64,000 bases of DNA from JANQPX01 sp050633905 (lineage in GTDB: Bacteria > Pseudomonadota > Alphaproteobacteria > Geminicoccales > Geminicoccaceae): contig JBOEHJ010000045.1 of NCBI GenBank assembly GCA_050633905.1, forward strand, positions 1 to 64,000, in the 5' to 3' direction. The position numbers were made by a program, and so were the translations under genes. This document shows, piece by piece, positions 54,612-63,206 of the stretch. The notes under the pieces are model-generated. The model saw only the letters and a program-made list of their open reading frames with translations. It was not told the DNA's origin and did no database searches. Position 1 is the first letter of the stretch. Each line of letters begins with the position of its first letter.

Positions 54612-55277
54612 TTAGGCCAGTCCAGCCATGAGATTTCGCAGTTGAACTTTTAGACGAGGACCGCTCTCGATTTGCCCATGGCAAGGAATGAGGACGTCCG
54701 GCGGCTCCGAATGGAGAAAGCGGCTCAGCCATTCCAGGTACAAAGACCGATCCTGGATGCCGAATTTCGGGAAGGTGCCCAAGAGGCGAACTGTTTCATC
54801 TCCCTCCTCCGGCAAGCCTTTCGCCCCGGCAAAGGCATCGACGACGAGCCAAGCAACACCATTGCCTGCAGGTGCGACCAGCCAGACCTCTCCCGTTTTT
54901 AGACCTTCCGGGGGCACAAGACGCATACCTTCCGGAAAGCTCTGGGAAAGCGCTTCCAATCCCTGAAAGTTAAGACCGGTCATTCGCTTCAATCGTGGCT
55001 GGCTAGCCTCTGACGCAGCGATACTTGCGGCCGGATAGGCCTTGGCATACTCAGCCATGCCTTTGTTGTGGTAATGGTTCGGCGCGATGAGAAATTCGAC
55101 GGCGCCCCGTTCCCGAAGGCTTTCCTGTGCACATGCGTTCAGCCCCGCTACCGGGCTAAATAAACACAGCCCACCTGATTGCAGGGTGATGGCCGTGCAG
55201 CGCAGCTCCCCCTTGGTTGCCGTCAACAAACCGTCGACGCCGGTAATCGGTTCAAATCTGGAAAGCTTGGCTGGCAT
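54612..55277 (-). CDS. Metallo-beta-lactamase-fold-like protein (DUF4336-like)
   Basis: 221 residues. The fold is suggested by VEFLIAPNHYHNKGMAEYAKAYP and a C-terminal PCHGQIE, where a metal site would lie, but the classical HxHxDH motif is reduced to NHYHN. So activity may be lost or altered. GTGGAGAA precedes the ATG, which overlaps the stop region of the TetR gene, so both are co-transcribed. Confidence 0.7.
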   Translation of the reverse strand: MPAKLSRFEPITGVDGLLTATKGELRCTAITLQSGGLCLFSPVAGLNACAQESLRERGAVEFLIAPNHYHNKGMAEYAKAYPAASIAASEASQPRLKRMTGLNFQGLEALSQSFPEGMRLVPPEGLKTGEVWLVAPAGNGVAWLVVDAFAGAKGLPEEGDETVRLLGTFPKFGIQDRSLYLEWLSRFLHSEPPDVLIPCHGQIESGPRLKVQLRNLMAGLA

Positions 55278-55868
55278 TCAGGTTCTCCACGACGTGATCA
55301 GACTACGCACCATGTTGACCAAGGCGGCACCCCCATCATGGGCAGAGGAAATCCGGTTCATCGTGTGAATTCCCATAACCGCGGTGACAAGGCCCCTTGA
55401 TGTTTCGCCGGTGTCCAACATCCGGTCGATTTCCCCTTTTTCGATCGAGTAGCGCAGTGCCTTCTCGAAATGTTGGGAAAGCAACGACCAATAATCATCT
55501 GATGCCGTTCGCAAAGCAGGTCTCTTAAGCTCAGCATTTTCAATGCCGGTGTTGACGATCAAACATCCAAAACGGCTGCAATTCATGCATCCTTTCGTGA
55601 CGAGGCCTTTAAAAAACGCATCAATCGTCTCGATCCCCCCGACACGCATCGGAGCCAACACGACGGCATTTGCAGCCTTGGCGTAGTAACGTAGTGCTTC
55701 GACATAGAGGCCCTCCTTGCCGCCAAATTCGCTGCGGATTGCAAACTTGTTGAGCCCCGTCAGCTTTTCCAGCTCACGGACGCCCAGCGCCGTATAGCCG
55801 TGAGCCCAGAAGGCGTGACAAGCGCGCTCAACGGCTTCCTTTCGCTCATATGTCTTTGGACGAGCCAT
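55278..55868 (-). CDS. TetR-family transcriptional regulator
   Basis: 196 residues. N-terminal HTH: ACHAFWAHGYTALGVRELEKLTGLNKFAIRSEFGGKEGLY. The C-terminal ligand domain has CMNCSRFGCLIVNTGIE, typical of the AcrR/YcdC-like group. First gene of a two-gene unit with the MBL-like protein. A long palindrome 29-62 bases upstream is its likely operator. Confidence 0.92.
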   Translation of the reverse strand: MARPKTYERKEAVERACHAFWAHGYTALGVRELEKLTGLNKFAIRSEFGGKEGLYVEALRYYAKAANAVVLAPMRVGGIETIDAFFKGLVTKGCMNCSRFGCLIVNTGIENAELKRPALRTASDDYWSLLSQHFEKALRYSIEKGEIDRMLDTGETSRGLVTAVMGIHTMNRISSAHDGGAALVNMVRSLITSWRT

Positions 55869-55896
55869 GTTTTTTTGCCGACACAGACGAGTTTCA

Positions 55897-55930
55897 ATAC
55901 AATCGTATAGATTTTTCTATACGTATGTAT
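55897..55930. promoter_or_regulatory. 34-bp palindrome, likely TetR operator
   Basis: Core CGTATAG-ATTTTT-CTATACG (55904-55923) is a perfect inverted repeat, extended by ATAC and GTAT at the ends. It lies in front of the TetR gene and fits autoregulation. Confidence 0.75.
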
Positions 55931-56227
55931 CGAAATTGTCCAGCCTTCACGGCAGTGCTCATTTTTTGTTGGAATAGCGAAAGCTATTTCGTTGCTTCAA
56001 TGATTGATCGAATCCAATTTTTCCAGACTTGTCGCCTACATGCACGAACGGCACCTTCGGGTCTTGTTTGATACGAAATGTTCGGATATTTCCGGTTTTC
56101 TGACGCTGCCATGGTCATGGATGTTTTTTTCGCCGCTTGGCCCGTTCTTGGCGATACACCTGATGGGAGACCGTCAGATCGCAATTGTTAGGCCGATCGG
56201 TCGTCTTTTGAGCTGATAAGGGCTGCT

Positions 56228-56890
56228 CTAGGCCCCGATGGCCTGAATGAGTGGCGTTATGCCGAGGATGTTGATCGTCCGGGGTAGGTTGCAGGCAAGC
56301 ACGGAGAACGCCATTTCGGTGCGAACGTTCTCCAGCCACTTCATCAGAAAATGGGTTGCGCCCATCCGCATTTCGATCGTGCCAAAGGGATGTTCGACGG
56401 TCTCCCGGCGCTGCCGCCTCGTTTGTGGGTTCTCATCGAGCCGCCGTTGAACCGCTTCCAGGACATCTTGGTGCTCTCAGCGACCAATCCGGCGTTCCTT
56501 GCCCGTGGTGCAACGATCTTTCAAAGGACAGTGGCTGCACAGATTGGTCGAATATCGCCGGGCCTGCCTCGTCGTGTGAGAAACGATAGGTGAGCCGATT
56601 GCCCGCTGGGCAGCGATAGACATCCTGGTCAGTGATGTAACGAAAGTGCTGCTTGTCGAAGCGGCCTACAGCTTTGGCGTTGCCCGTCATGGGCTTGGGC
56701 ATTGTAACCGACCATGCCGGAACCGTGCCCGCTGGTCGCCATTGATCGGGAGTTTGGATCGGTCAGCGAAACCTACTGATCCGGTGACGCCTCCATCTGT
56801 GTTTCGAGAACCTTCAAACGTTGCATCTCTTCACGCAGATTGGTGATCTTCACACTCAACCGGGTCTTCCCCGCATCCATCACATTCAGC
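56228..56890 (-). pseudogene. IS1182-family transposase, decayed
   Basis: Pieces of a transposase are readable on the minus strand. First ALNVMDAGKTRLSV and NLREEMQRLKVLETQM, then a TAG stop at 56773-56775, then VSLTDPNSRSMATSGHGSGMVGYNAQ. An internal deletion joins this, in another frame, to KPMTGNAKAVGRFDKQHFRY and DVYRCPAGNRLTYRFSHDEAG. A frameshift then leads to RRETVEHPFGTIEMRMGATH and NVRTEMAFSVLACNLPR. These match IS1182-type transposases. The N-terminal part is missing. Confidence 0.8.
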
Positions 56891-57115
56891 GCCTTTGGGT
56901 GAAGTCACTTCGGCGACGAAGCCAAAAGGATCTTTTCGAGTGGCGGAGGGCAGAGAAGTTCGTCAACGACTGGCTCCCCAAACCCAGGATCCTTCATCCT
57001 TGGCCTCAAGAGCGGTTTGTCGCCAGACACTCGAAGTAAGAGCCCAGTGCAGGAGTACCGCTCACTGGGAACTGTTCCGGGGGTGCGCGGGGAAACTCGC
57101 GTTCCTGCCGGGATC
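56887..57115 (+). mobile_element. Group II intron 3-prime remnant (maturase tail plus domain V/VI)
   Basis: The plus-strand frame LWVKSLRRRSQKDLFEWRRA then WLPKPRILHPWPQERF matches the C-terminus of group II intron reverse transcriptases, ending at TAA 57037-57039. Immediately after, GAGCCCAGTGC ... GCTCACTGGGAAC resembles domain V, and GGGGGTGCGCGGGGAAACTC resembles domain VI. Only this end is present. It abuts the transposase remnant on the other strand. Confidence 0.6.
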
Positions 57116-57173
57116 ATAAGAAAGGATCCGTCGATGGCCCGCGAATGCCGGTAAAGTAGACGTTCTCAAATAT

Positions 57174-57530
57174 CTAGATTCGTGGCTTCGGCGCTGGTTC
57201 ACAATCAGAGTCACCTGAATTGGGTTCTCCTTTGGGCTCGATCAAGAGAACCTTCACCTCTTCTTCCGCACGGGGACGGTGTACAACGCCTTTCGGGACC
57301 ACGAAGAGTTCGCCGGCGCGGACCACATGCGAAGGCTGTCCCTCGATATCCATCACCATTTCACCTTCCAGGACATAGAAAAAATCGTCCGTGGTGTCAT
57401 GCTTGTGAAACGGATACTCACCCTGGAACTTCACAACCATGATGTCGTTGTCGTTGTAGTCGGATACTATATGCGGATCCCAGTACGTGGAGAATTGAGC
57501 CATCTTTTCAGAGATATTGATCGGCTTCAT
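57174..57530 (-). CDS. Cupin-domain protein
   Basis: 118 residues. The cupin motif reads YPFHKHDTTDDFFYVLEGEMVMDIEG, then GELFVVPKGVVHRPRAEEEV. His and Glu in these positions bind metal. ATG 57530 is preceded by AGGAAG; the frame is open upstream. Isolated gene; function unknown. Confidence 0.88.
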   Translation of the reverse strand: MKPINISEKMAQFSTYWDPHIVSDYNDNDIMVVKFQGEYPFHKHDTTDDFFYVLEGEMVMDIEGQPSHVVRAGELFVVPKGVVHRPRAEEEVKVLLIEPKGEPNSGDSDCEPAPKPRI

Positions 57531-57787
57531 CCTGCTCTTCCTCCTACCGAATTGGACCCGAGAGTATCTGTGTGCGTGACCTGAGCTAACCCAGAACTGA
57601 GTGTGTATTAAGCTCAATGATTCCTTGGACGCACCGAGCCATTATATCTCGTTTGGGGTACCTCGGTCAGTAGGGAAGATCGGCGAAGGACTACTCTCGA
57701 AGGTAATTTGCTAGTTGGCTCGTGACTCGGGAGCGCTAATTGCCGACTATGGCTCGCTCATCTATGGCCCCTTCACGGGAGGTGAAT

Positions 57788-58207
57788 TTGAGGCATACAG
57801 GCGGCTGCCATTGCGGCAACATACAGATTATCTTCGAGAGCGATATCGATCCGAGGCTGATCAAGGTCCGGTCTTGCCAGTGCTCTTTTTGCCGAAAGCA
57901 TGGCGCTCGCGCGGTCTCGGATCCAAACGGCATGCTTACGGTCCGGATCACTAACGAGGAACATCTTGTTCGGTATATGTTTGCACACCGCACTGCCGAG
58001 TTTCTCGTATGTCGCGAATGTGGTGTCTATACTGCATCAGTAACTGTTGGTACCGATCAACAGCGCGCAATCGCCCAGCTCAACACGATCATCGAAGCGC
58101 AGCAGTTCGGGCACGCAGTTGCCGTTGATTATGGCCATGAAAGCCGGGCTGAACGTATTCAACGTCGCCGCCAAGTATGGATGCCAGTTTCTATCGATAT
58201 CTCATAG
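57788..58207 (+). CDS. GFA-family zinc protein (intact)
   Basis: About 139 residues. Zinc-binding cysteines are in GGCHCGN, SCQCSFCRKHGA and CRECGVY. I chose TTG 57788 because GGGAGG lies upstream and family similarity begins here; TTG 57740 would extend it. Glutathione-dependent formaldehyde-activating activity is known for one member only, so the role is open. A decayed relative lies at 38569. Confidence 0.78.
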   Translation: MRHTGGCHCGNIQIIFESDIDPRLIKVRSCQCSFCRKHGARAVSDPNGMLTVRITNEEHLVRYMFAHRTAEFLVCRECGVYTASVTVGTDQQRAIAQLNTIIEAQQFGHAVAVDYGHESRAERIQRRRQVWMPVSIDIS

Positions 58208-58295
58208 CTCGGATCGGACTTATTTTGTTGCTTCGGTCATCGTTGCTGGTATTCGATTAGGGTGAATAATTAGCTATATCGGCGAGTGTCCGCTT

Positions 58296-58330
58296 CAGGT
58301 CATTCAGGACAAGCTGTACTGAATGACCTG
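58296..58330. repeat. Perfect 12-bp inverted repeat
   Basis: CAGGTCATTCAG (58296-58307) and CTGAATGACCTG (58319-58330) with an 11-base loop. It lies between the convergent GFA and PLP-enzyme genes. No T-run follows on either strand, so a protein site or structured RNA are alternatives to a terminator. Confidence 0.55.
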
Positions 58331-58504
58331 GAAGAAATTCCGGTAATCAATTGGCCTAAGAATCTTGATGCCTTCGTGCCATCCGATCATGTCATCGTCG
58401 TGAAACACCTAAAAAAAACCAAACGGACCCAAGAGCTTTAGAAAGCTGATCTTTTAGAGACTTGATGGCATATGGCGATAACTTTGAAACGGGCCTTCGT
58501 CACA

Positions 58505-59800
58505 TCAAAAAAACGTCTTCACACCCTCGATGACCTTGTAGTCATCGTCGACCACGTAGACGAGCTGCCATTTATCGAAAGTGGTGCAGGGGTGCGAGAT
58601 GCCGAAGGTGAGGATGTCGCCGACTTTAAGCGGACTGTCAGCCGGCACATCGAGAAACGCATGCTGATCATTCAACGCGATGGTCGTGTGGCCGTTACTT
58701 AGCGGTTCGGGTTTGGCATGGAGGCTTGGGCGAAACCACCGCTCCGGCACCGGCATGCCGGCATCGAAAGAAACGTCGCGTTTCCCCATGGTGGCGAGCA
58801 CGCGACCGGGCTCCGGGCGGGATTGGACGTAAGCCCAGACCTCAAGGGCCGGGCGAAGGCCGTCACCAAGCTTGGCAAGCTCGGGTGCCCGCTCATCGAG
58901 ATCGGCGAACGCCGCCTGGTACATGCCGCTGTCATGGCTGAAATAGCACCCGCTCCTGATGACCACCTTGGTCTCGCAGCCAAGCGCTGCCGCTTTAAAT
59001 TTTTTTGTCACAAGGTCGAAAAACGACGAGCCGCCGGCGGAAAGAATGACCGGCCCCGGCGCAAACAGTTTTTCCGACGCTGCTTTTTCGGCGATGGCCA
59101 CAAGAAACGCCAAAAAATCGGCAACGGCCTCGGCGGTCGCTTTAGGGGTATCGCCTTTAATCACGCCTTCGAACCCCTCGACGCCGGACAAGGCGAGTTC
59201 GGGGATCGATGCCAAAGCGCGCGCAACCTCCAGGGCCTCCGCAAGTGTCCGGCAGCCGGTCCGTCTTCCTTGAACCCCACCTTCCAAAAGAACCTTGAGT
59301 GGCCTTGAGCCACCAAATGCCCGAGCTTCCGCAGCCAGTAACTCTACGCCATCGACCGTGTCGACCAGGCAGTAAAAATCAAAGCTGGGATCGGTCTCCA
59401 AGGCTTCCAGCACCTGTCGAATGGCCTGTTTGCCAACCAGCTGATTGGCCATCAATACTGTCGGCACGCCGAAGCGCCGGCAGACCTGCATCTGCTGCAC
59501 GGTCGCCACCGTGATGCCGAAAGCACCATCATCGAGCTGTCGGGCAAAAAGCTGTGGCGCCATGGTGGTTTTGCCATGGGGGCAAAGCTCGACGTCGTGA
59601 TGTTCGGTGAAGGCGCGCATCCAACGGCTGTTATGGCGAAGCGCGCTATCTTTGAGCACAAGGGCTGGGAGAAGCAGGTCTTCCCTGAGCAAAGACCAGC
59701 CCTGCCGACCGATATCGCCGAGGTTGAGGGCATCGATATCGGCAGGCCAGCCTTTTGTTGTTGGGAGAATCGATGATGAGAGCAAGGGGGGCAATTGCAT
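58505..59800 (-). CDS. Fold-type III PLP enzyme, D-serine dehydratase/D-threonine aldolase-like
   Basis: 431 residues with the alanine-racemase TIM barrel then a beta domain. The PLP lysine is in ELCPHGKTTMAPQ, and a likely zinc pair is His and Cys in GISHPCTTF near the C-terminus. IRSGCYFSHDSGMY is typical of the D-serine dehydratase-like group, often annotated as amino-acid deaminase. ATG 59800 has AGGAG 8 bases upstream; an ATG ten codons earlier is weaker. Likely acts on D-amino acids or beta-hydroxy amino acids. Confidence 0.88.
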   Translation of the reverse strand: MQLPPLLSSSILPTTKGWPADIDALNLGDIGRQGWSLLREDLLLPALVLKDSALRHNSRWMRAFTEHHDVELCPHGKTTMAPQLFARQLDDGAFGITVATVQQMQVCRRFGVPTVLMANQLVGKQAIRQVLEALETDPSFDFYCLVDTVDGVELLAAEARAFGGSRPLKVLLEGGVQGRRTGCRTLAEALEVARALASIPELALSGVEGFEGVIKGDTPKATAEAVADFLAFLVAIAEKAASEKLFAPGPVILSAGGSSFFDLVTKKFKAAALGCETKVVIRSGCYFSHDSGMYQAAFADLDERAPELAKLGDGLRPALEVWAYVQSRPEPGRVLATMGKRDVSFDAGMPVPERWFRPSLHAKPEPLSNGHTTIALNDQHAFLDVPADSPLKVGDILTFGISHPCTTFDKWQLVYVVDDDYKVIEGVKTFF

Positions 59801-59962
59801 CGATGATCTCCTGACTTGAACCTGCGGCATTCAGACCCGTTTGGCCGATCTTTCTATTTCATCAAGGGCCATCTCATGGCCATATGCAAGTTGTGAATTT
59901 CACGGCGTCACATTTTTCGTCTACAGTGAAATGAACATCCCTGGGCAAAGGATACTATTGGC

Positions 59963-60961
59963 TTGCTTCGTTACGTCGTTCATCGCCTGATCATCATGAT
60001 CCCGACGCTGCTGGCGATCAGCCTCATTTCGTTTGTGATCATCCAGTTGCCGCCCGGCGACTATCTCGAGAGCTACATTGCCGAGCTCCAAGCCCAGGGC
60101 GAGAGCATTCAATCGGAAAAAATCGAGTATCTGCGCCAGACTTACGGCCTCGATAAGCCCTGGTGGCAGCAATATCTGATCTGGATGAAAGGCCTGTTTC
60201 AGGGCGATCTCGGCTTTTCCTTTGCCTATGACCTCCCAGTCAGTGAGATCATCGGCGACAGAATCTTTTTATCGTTTGTTGTTTCCTTTACAGCGATCCT
60301 GTTCATCTGGGTGGTGTCCTTCCCGATCGGCATCTACTCGGCCACCCACCAGTACAGCTTCGGTGATCATGCCCTGAGTTTCATCGGTTATCTCGGCCTC
60401 GCCACGCCGAATTTTCTGCTCGCTTTGGTTATGCTCTACTTCGCCAATGTCTATTTCGGCATCTCGATAGGCGGGTTGATGGATCCTGAATATCTGGACG
60501 AGCCGATGAGCTTTGCCAAATTCGGTTCGATCCTCCAGCATCTGATCGTGCCGGTGGTGGTCATCGGCACCGCAGGCACAGCTGGCATGATCCGGCGCAT
60601 GCGGGCCAACCTCCTGGATGAACTGCAAAAACCCTATGTGGTGACGGCAAAAGCCAAGGGCCTGTCCCCCTTTCGCGCCCTTTGCAAATACCCGCTGCGC
60701 ATGGCGCTCAACCCGTTTATCGCCGATATTGGGGCTCTATTACCCTCGATCATCTCAGGCGAGGTGATCGTCTCCACCATCCTCTCCTTGCCGACCACGG
60801 GGCCAATGCTGCTGGAGGCGCTTCAGACCCAGGACATGTATCTCGCCGGCTCCTTCTTGATGTTGCTGGCCGGGCTCACCGTCATCGGCATGTTGCTCTC
60901 GGACCTAGCGCTTGCTGCCCTCGATCCCCGCATTCGTTTTGAAGGTGGACAAGGTCGATGA
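59963..60961 (+). CDS. Peptide/dipeptide-type ABC permease (DppB-like)
   Basis: 332 residues. N-terminus LRYVVHRLIIMIPTLLAISLISF and FQGDLGFSFAYDLPV are DppB-like. EAA-type loop seen as PYVVTAKAKGLSPFRALCKY. Start is TTG 59963 with AAGGAT upstream. Overlaps the next permease by 4 bases. No binding protein or ATPase is in the window. Confidence 0.93.
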   Translation: MLRYVVHRLIIMIPTLLAISLISFVIIQLPPGDYLESYIAELQAQGESIQSEKIEYLRQTYGLDKPWWQQYLIWMKGLFQGDLGFSFAYDLPVSEIIGDRIFLSFVVSFTAILFIWVVSFPIGIYSATHQYSFGDHALSFIGYLGLATPNFLLALVMLYFANVYFGISIGGLMDPEYLDEPMSFAKFGSILQHLIVPVVVIGTAGTAGMIRRMRANLLDELQKPYVVTAKAKGLSPFRALCKYPLRMALNPFIADIGALLPSIISGEVIVSTILSLPTTGPMLLEALQTQDMYLAGSFLMLLAGLTVIGMLLSDLALAALDPRIRFEGGQGR

Positions 60962-62106
60962 GCAAGCGTTATGTCGATCAGGCTCCCTTCAATCCCGAAG
61001 CGGATGCCGAGTATCTGACGCCCGAGCAGGAACGCTTCTACACGGCGTCCCAATGGCAATTGATGTGGTGGAAGTTCCGCCGCCATAAACTGGCGGTTGC
61101 CGCTGGTTTTTTTCTTCTTCTCCTCTATGGCTCAGCGCTGATTTCGGAATGGATCGCGCCCTACCACCTGCATACCCGCAACACCCAGTTCATCCACTTT
61201 CCGCCGCAAAGTGTTCATCTATTCCACGAGGGTGCCTTCGTCGGCCCTTTCGTCTACGGCTCCAAATTCGAGCTGAACATGGACAATCTCAAACGCGAAT
61301 ACGTGACCGATGAGAGCCAGGTCCAGCCGCTTCGTTTCTTCTGCTCCGGCGATTCGTACAAATTCTGGGGGATCATCCCGGCCGATTTCCATCTGGTCTG
61401 TCCAGCCGAGGGGGGCACGTTCTTCGTTTTCGGCACCGACCGCCTGGGCCGGGATATGTTTTCGCGCATCGTCTACGGTACAAGGATTTCGCTCACCGTC
61501 GGTTTGGTCGGCATCACGCTCAGCTTCGTGCTCGGGATTATCCTCGGCGGCCTGTCAGGCTATTACGGCGGCTGGGTTGACAATATCATCCAGCGCATGA
61601 TCGAGATGATCCGGTCCTTTCCTGAACTCCCGCTGTGGATGGGACTTTCTGCAGCCTTGCCGGTGACCTGGAATCCGATCTGGATCTATTTCGGGATCAC
61701 CCTGATCTTGGCATTGTTCGACTGGACAGGCCTTGCTCGAGCCGTGCGCTCCAAGATATTAGCCCTGCGCGAGGAGGATTTCGCAACGGCTGCGATGTTG
61801 ATGGGGGCCAAGCCCAAACGCATCGTGTTTCGCCATCTCGTCCCCTCCTTCATGAGCCACCTGATCGCGTCTGCGACGCTCTCTATCCCGGCCATGATTC
61901 TCGGCGAGACCGCCCTCTCATTCCTAGGCCTGGGCCTTCGTCCGCCGATCACATCCTGGGGCGTTCTTCTCGCCGAAGCCCAAAACATCAATGTCGTCGC
62001 CCTCTATCCTTGGCTAATGTTGCCGGTCCTGCCGGTCATCCTGGTGGTCCTCGCCTTCAACTTCCTTGGCGACGGTCTCCGCGACGCCGCCGACCCCTAC
62101 ACGTAG
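60958..62106 (+). CDS. Peptide/dipeptide-type ABC permease (DppC-like) with extended periplasmic loop
   Basis: 382 residues. After the first helix (AVAAGFFLLLLYGSALI) there is an unusually long extracytoplasmic stretch up to about 158 that includes two Cys (FFCSGDSYKF and LVCPAEGG). The transport core has GTDRLGRDMFSRIVYGTR, ATAAMLMGAKPKRIVFRHLVPS and ETALSFLGLGLRPP. Translationally coupled to the upstream permease. Long loops like this occur in some oligopeptide/sugar-peptide permeases. Confidence 0.92.
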   Translation: MSKRYVDQAPFNPEADAEYLTPEQERFYTASQWQLMWWKFRRHKLAVAAGFFLLLLYGSALISEWIAPYHLHTRNTQFIHFPPQSVHLFHEGAFVGPFVYGSKFELNMDNLKREYVTDESQVQPLRFFCSGDSYKFWGIIPADFHLVCPAEGGTFFVFGTDRLGRDMFSRIVYGTRISLTVGLVGITLSFVLGIILGGLSGYYGGWVDNIIQRMIEMIRSFPELPLWMGLSAALPVTWNPIWIYFGITLILALFDWTGLARAVRSKILALREEDFATAAMLMGAKPKRIVFRHLVPSFMSHLIASATLSIPAMILGETALSFLGLGLRPPITSWGVLLAEAQNINVVALYPWLMLPVLPVILVVLAFNFLGDGLRDAADPYT

Positions 62107-62160
62107 CAGGGCGCTACGGCCGTTACTTGCCTGAACCAAGCCTGATAAGGGAGCATATCA

Positions 62161-62532
62161 ATGTTGAAACGTCTGATCCTGGCCGGGGCCTTAGGCCTTG
62201 CCTGTGCTGCCGGCACTTCCGCTGAAGAGGCGGATGTGGTGGGGGTTGAGGTGACCTCTGAAGGGGACGGCGCCTATCGCTTCGATGTCACCGTCGCTCA
62301 TGGCGATGAGGGCTGGGATCATTATGCTGATGCCTGGGATGTCGTTGCTCCCGACGGCACCGTGCTCGGCACGCGGGTCCTGGCGCATCCTCACGAAAAT
62401 GAACAGCCCTTCACCCGTTCACTTGGCGGCGTCGCCGTGCCTGAGGGGATCACCGAGGTTACCCTTAGAGCCAAGGATAGCGTTCACGATTATGGCGGTG
62501 TCGAGATGACCGTCAAATTGCCGGCGGAGTAA
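62161..62532 (+). CDS. Small secreted protein of unknown function
   Basis: 123 residues with a signal peptide (LILAGALGLACAAGTSA, cleavage near SAEE). Mature part looks beta-sandwich-like, rich in Asp/Glu, with HAHGDEG-like metal-possible residues (TVAHGDEGWDHYADAWDVV, AHPHENEQPFTRSLGG). GGGAG precedes the ATG. Follows the permease pair by 54 bases. Function unknown. Confidence 0.75.
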   Translation: MLKRLILAGALGLACAAGTSAEEADVVGVEVTSEGDGAYRFDVTVAHGDEGWDHYADAWDVVAPDGTVLGTRVLAHPHENEQPFTRSLGGVAVPEGITEVTLRAKDSVHDYGGVEMTVKLPAE

Positions 62533-62755
62533 CCGACAAAAGGCGATCAACGGCCAACATCTATTGCCGTGACAAGTATTCAATTGATGATACCCGTCAC
62601 CAACCCGGAGAGCCTGGCTGCTTATCATCGACCTTGGACAGATTGGCCGAGCCTCATGGCGAGAACGCCTATCAGGCTGTGGTGACGATTTCACCTTGAT
62701 GGGTCGTTGCCAAAGCAATTGCTAACTCATCGCTTCTAAGCCCAAACATCGGGCC

Positions 62756-62823
62756 CATGCTATCCTGAGAATCCGCCCGCCCGCAGGGGAATCGGGCGCG
62801 GCTCGGACTCCCAGGATCCCATG
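62756..62823 (+). repeat. Hairpin element family, copy D
   Basis: Arms 62756-62775 and 62804-62823 pair at 16 of 20 positions, with an inner CGCCCG/CGGGCG stem. A divergent version of the tail (CAGGTGGTCATATGTAATGTCC, then AGTTAAGAA) follows to about 62858. Confidence 0.65.
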
Positions 62824-63006
62824 GACCAGGTGGTCATATGTAATGTCCAAAAGTTAAGAATTTTTTTGCTCAAGACATGATGACAGCTGATCAAACGTCA
62901 CCAAGGTTCTGCGGCATTGCAGGGTCAGGTCGATCCAGCCAGCTTCCTTGTCAAACCGTCTGATTTGGAGAGGTCCTGATGGTGTTGACCGTGGTAGAGG
63001 GCTGGT

Positions 63007-63042
63007 GCTGCGTAAACCTCCTGCGAAAATCCTTTGGCAACG
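63007..63042 (-). repeat. F-type repeat, copy 2
   Basis: GCTGCGTAAACCTCCTGCG, then AAAATCCTTTGGCAACG on the plus strand. It matches 24619-24656. On the minus strand the element continues into GCACCAGCCCTCTACC, which resembles the G-type core. Confidence 0.55.
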
Positions 63043-63206
63043 CTCTGATCGCAGCAACAGATGCATTCATGCCACATCACGTTGATGAACGGTCTAAAAT
63101 CGTCGTCTAAGGCGAAAAACACAAAGCTGAGTAGTTGATTACGTCGTTATAATGGAGAAATTAGGCTGCTCTTCATTCAAAGCTAGGCATCAAGAGCACT
63201 TTTAAA

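Larger units (their letters stand above)
62533..63206. other. Long intergenic region holding repeat copies D and F2
   Basis: About 670 bases with no convincing gene. It contains hairpin copy D and the second F-type repeat. The rest is unremarkable. Confidence 0.45.

Noticed and set aside
62533..63206. CRISPR-like spacing of intergenic repeats
   Set aside because: The repeats are few, different from each other and not regularly spaced; no cas gene is present.
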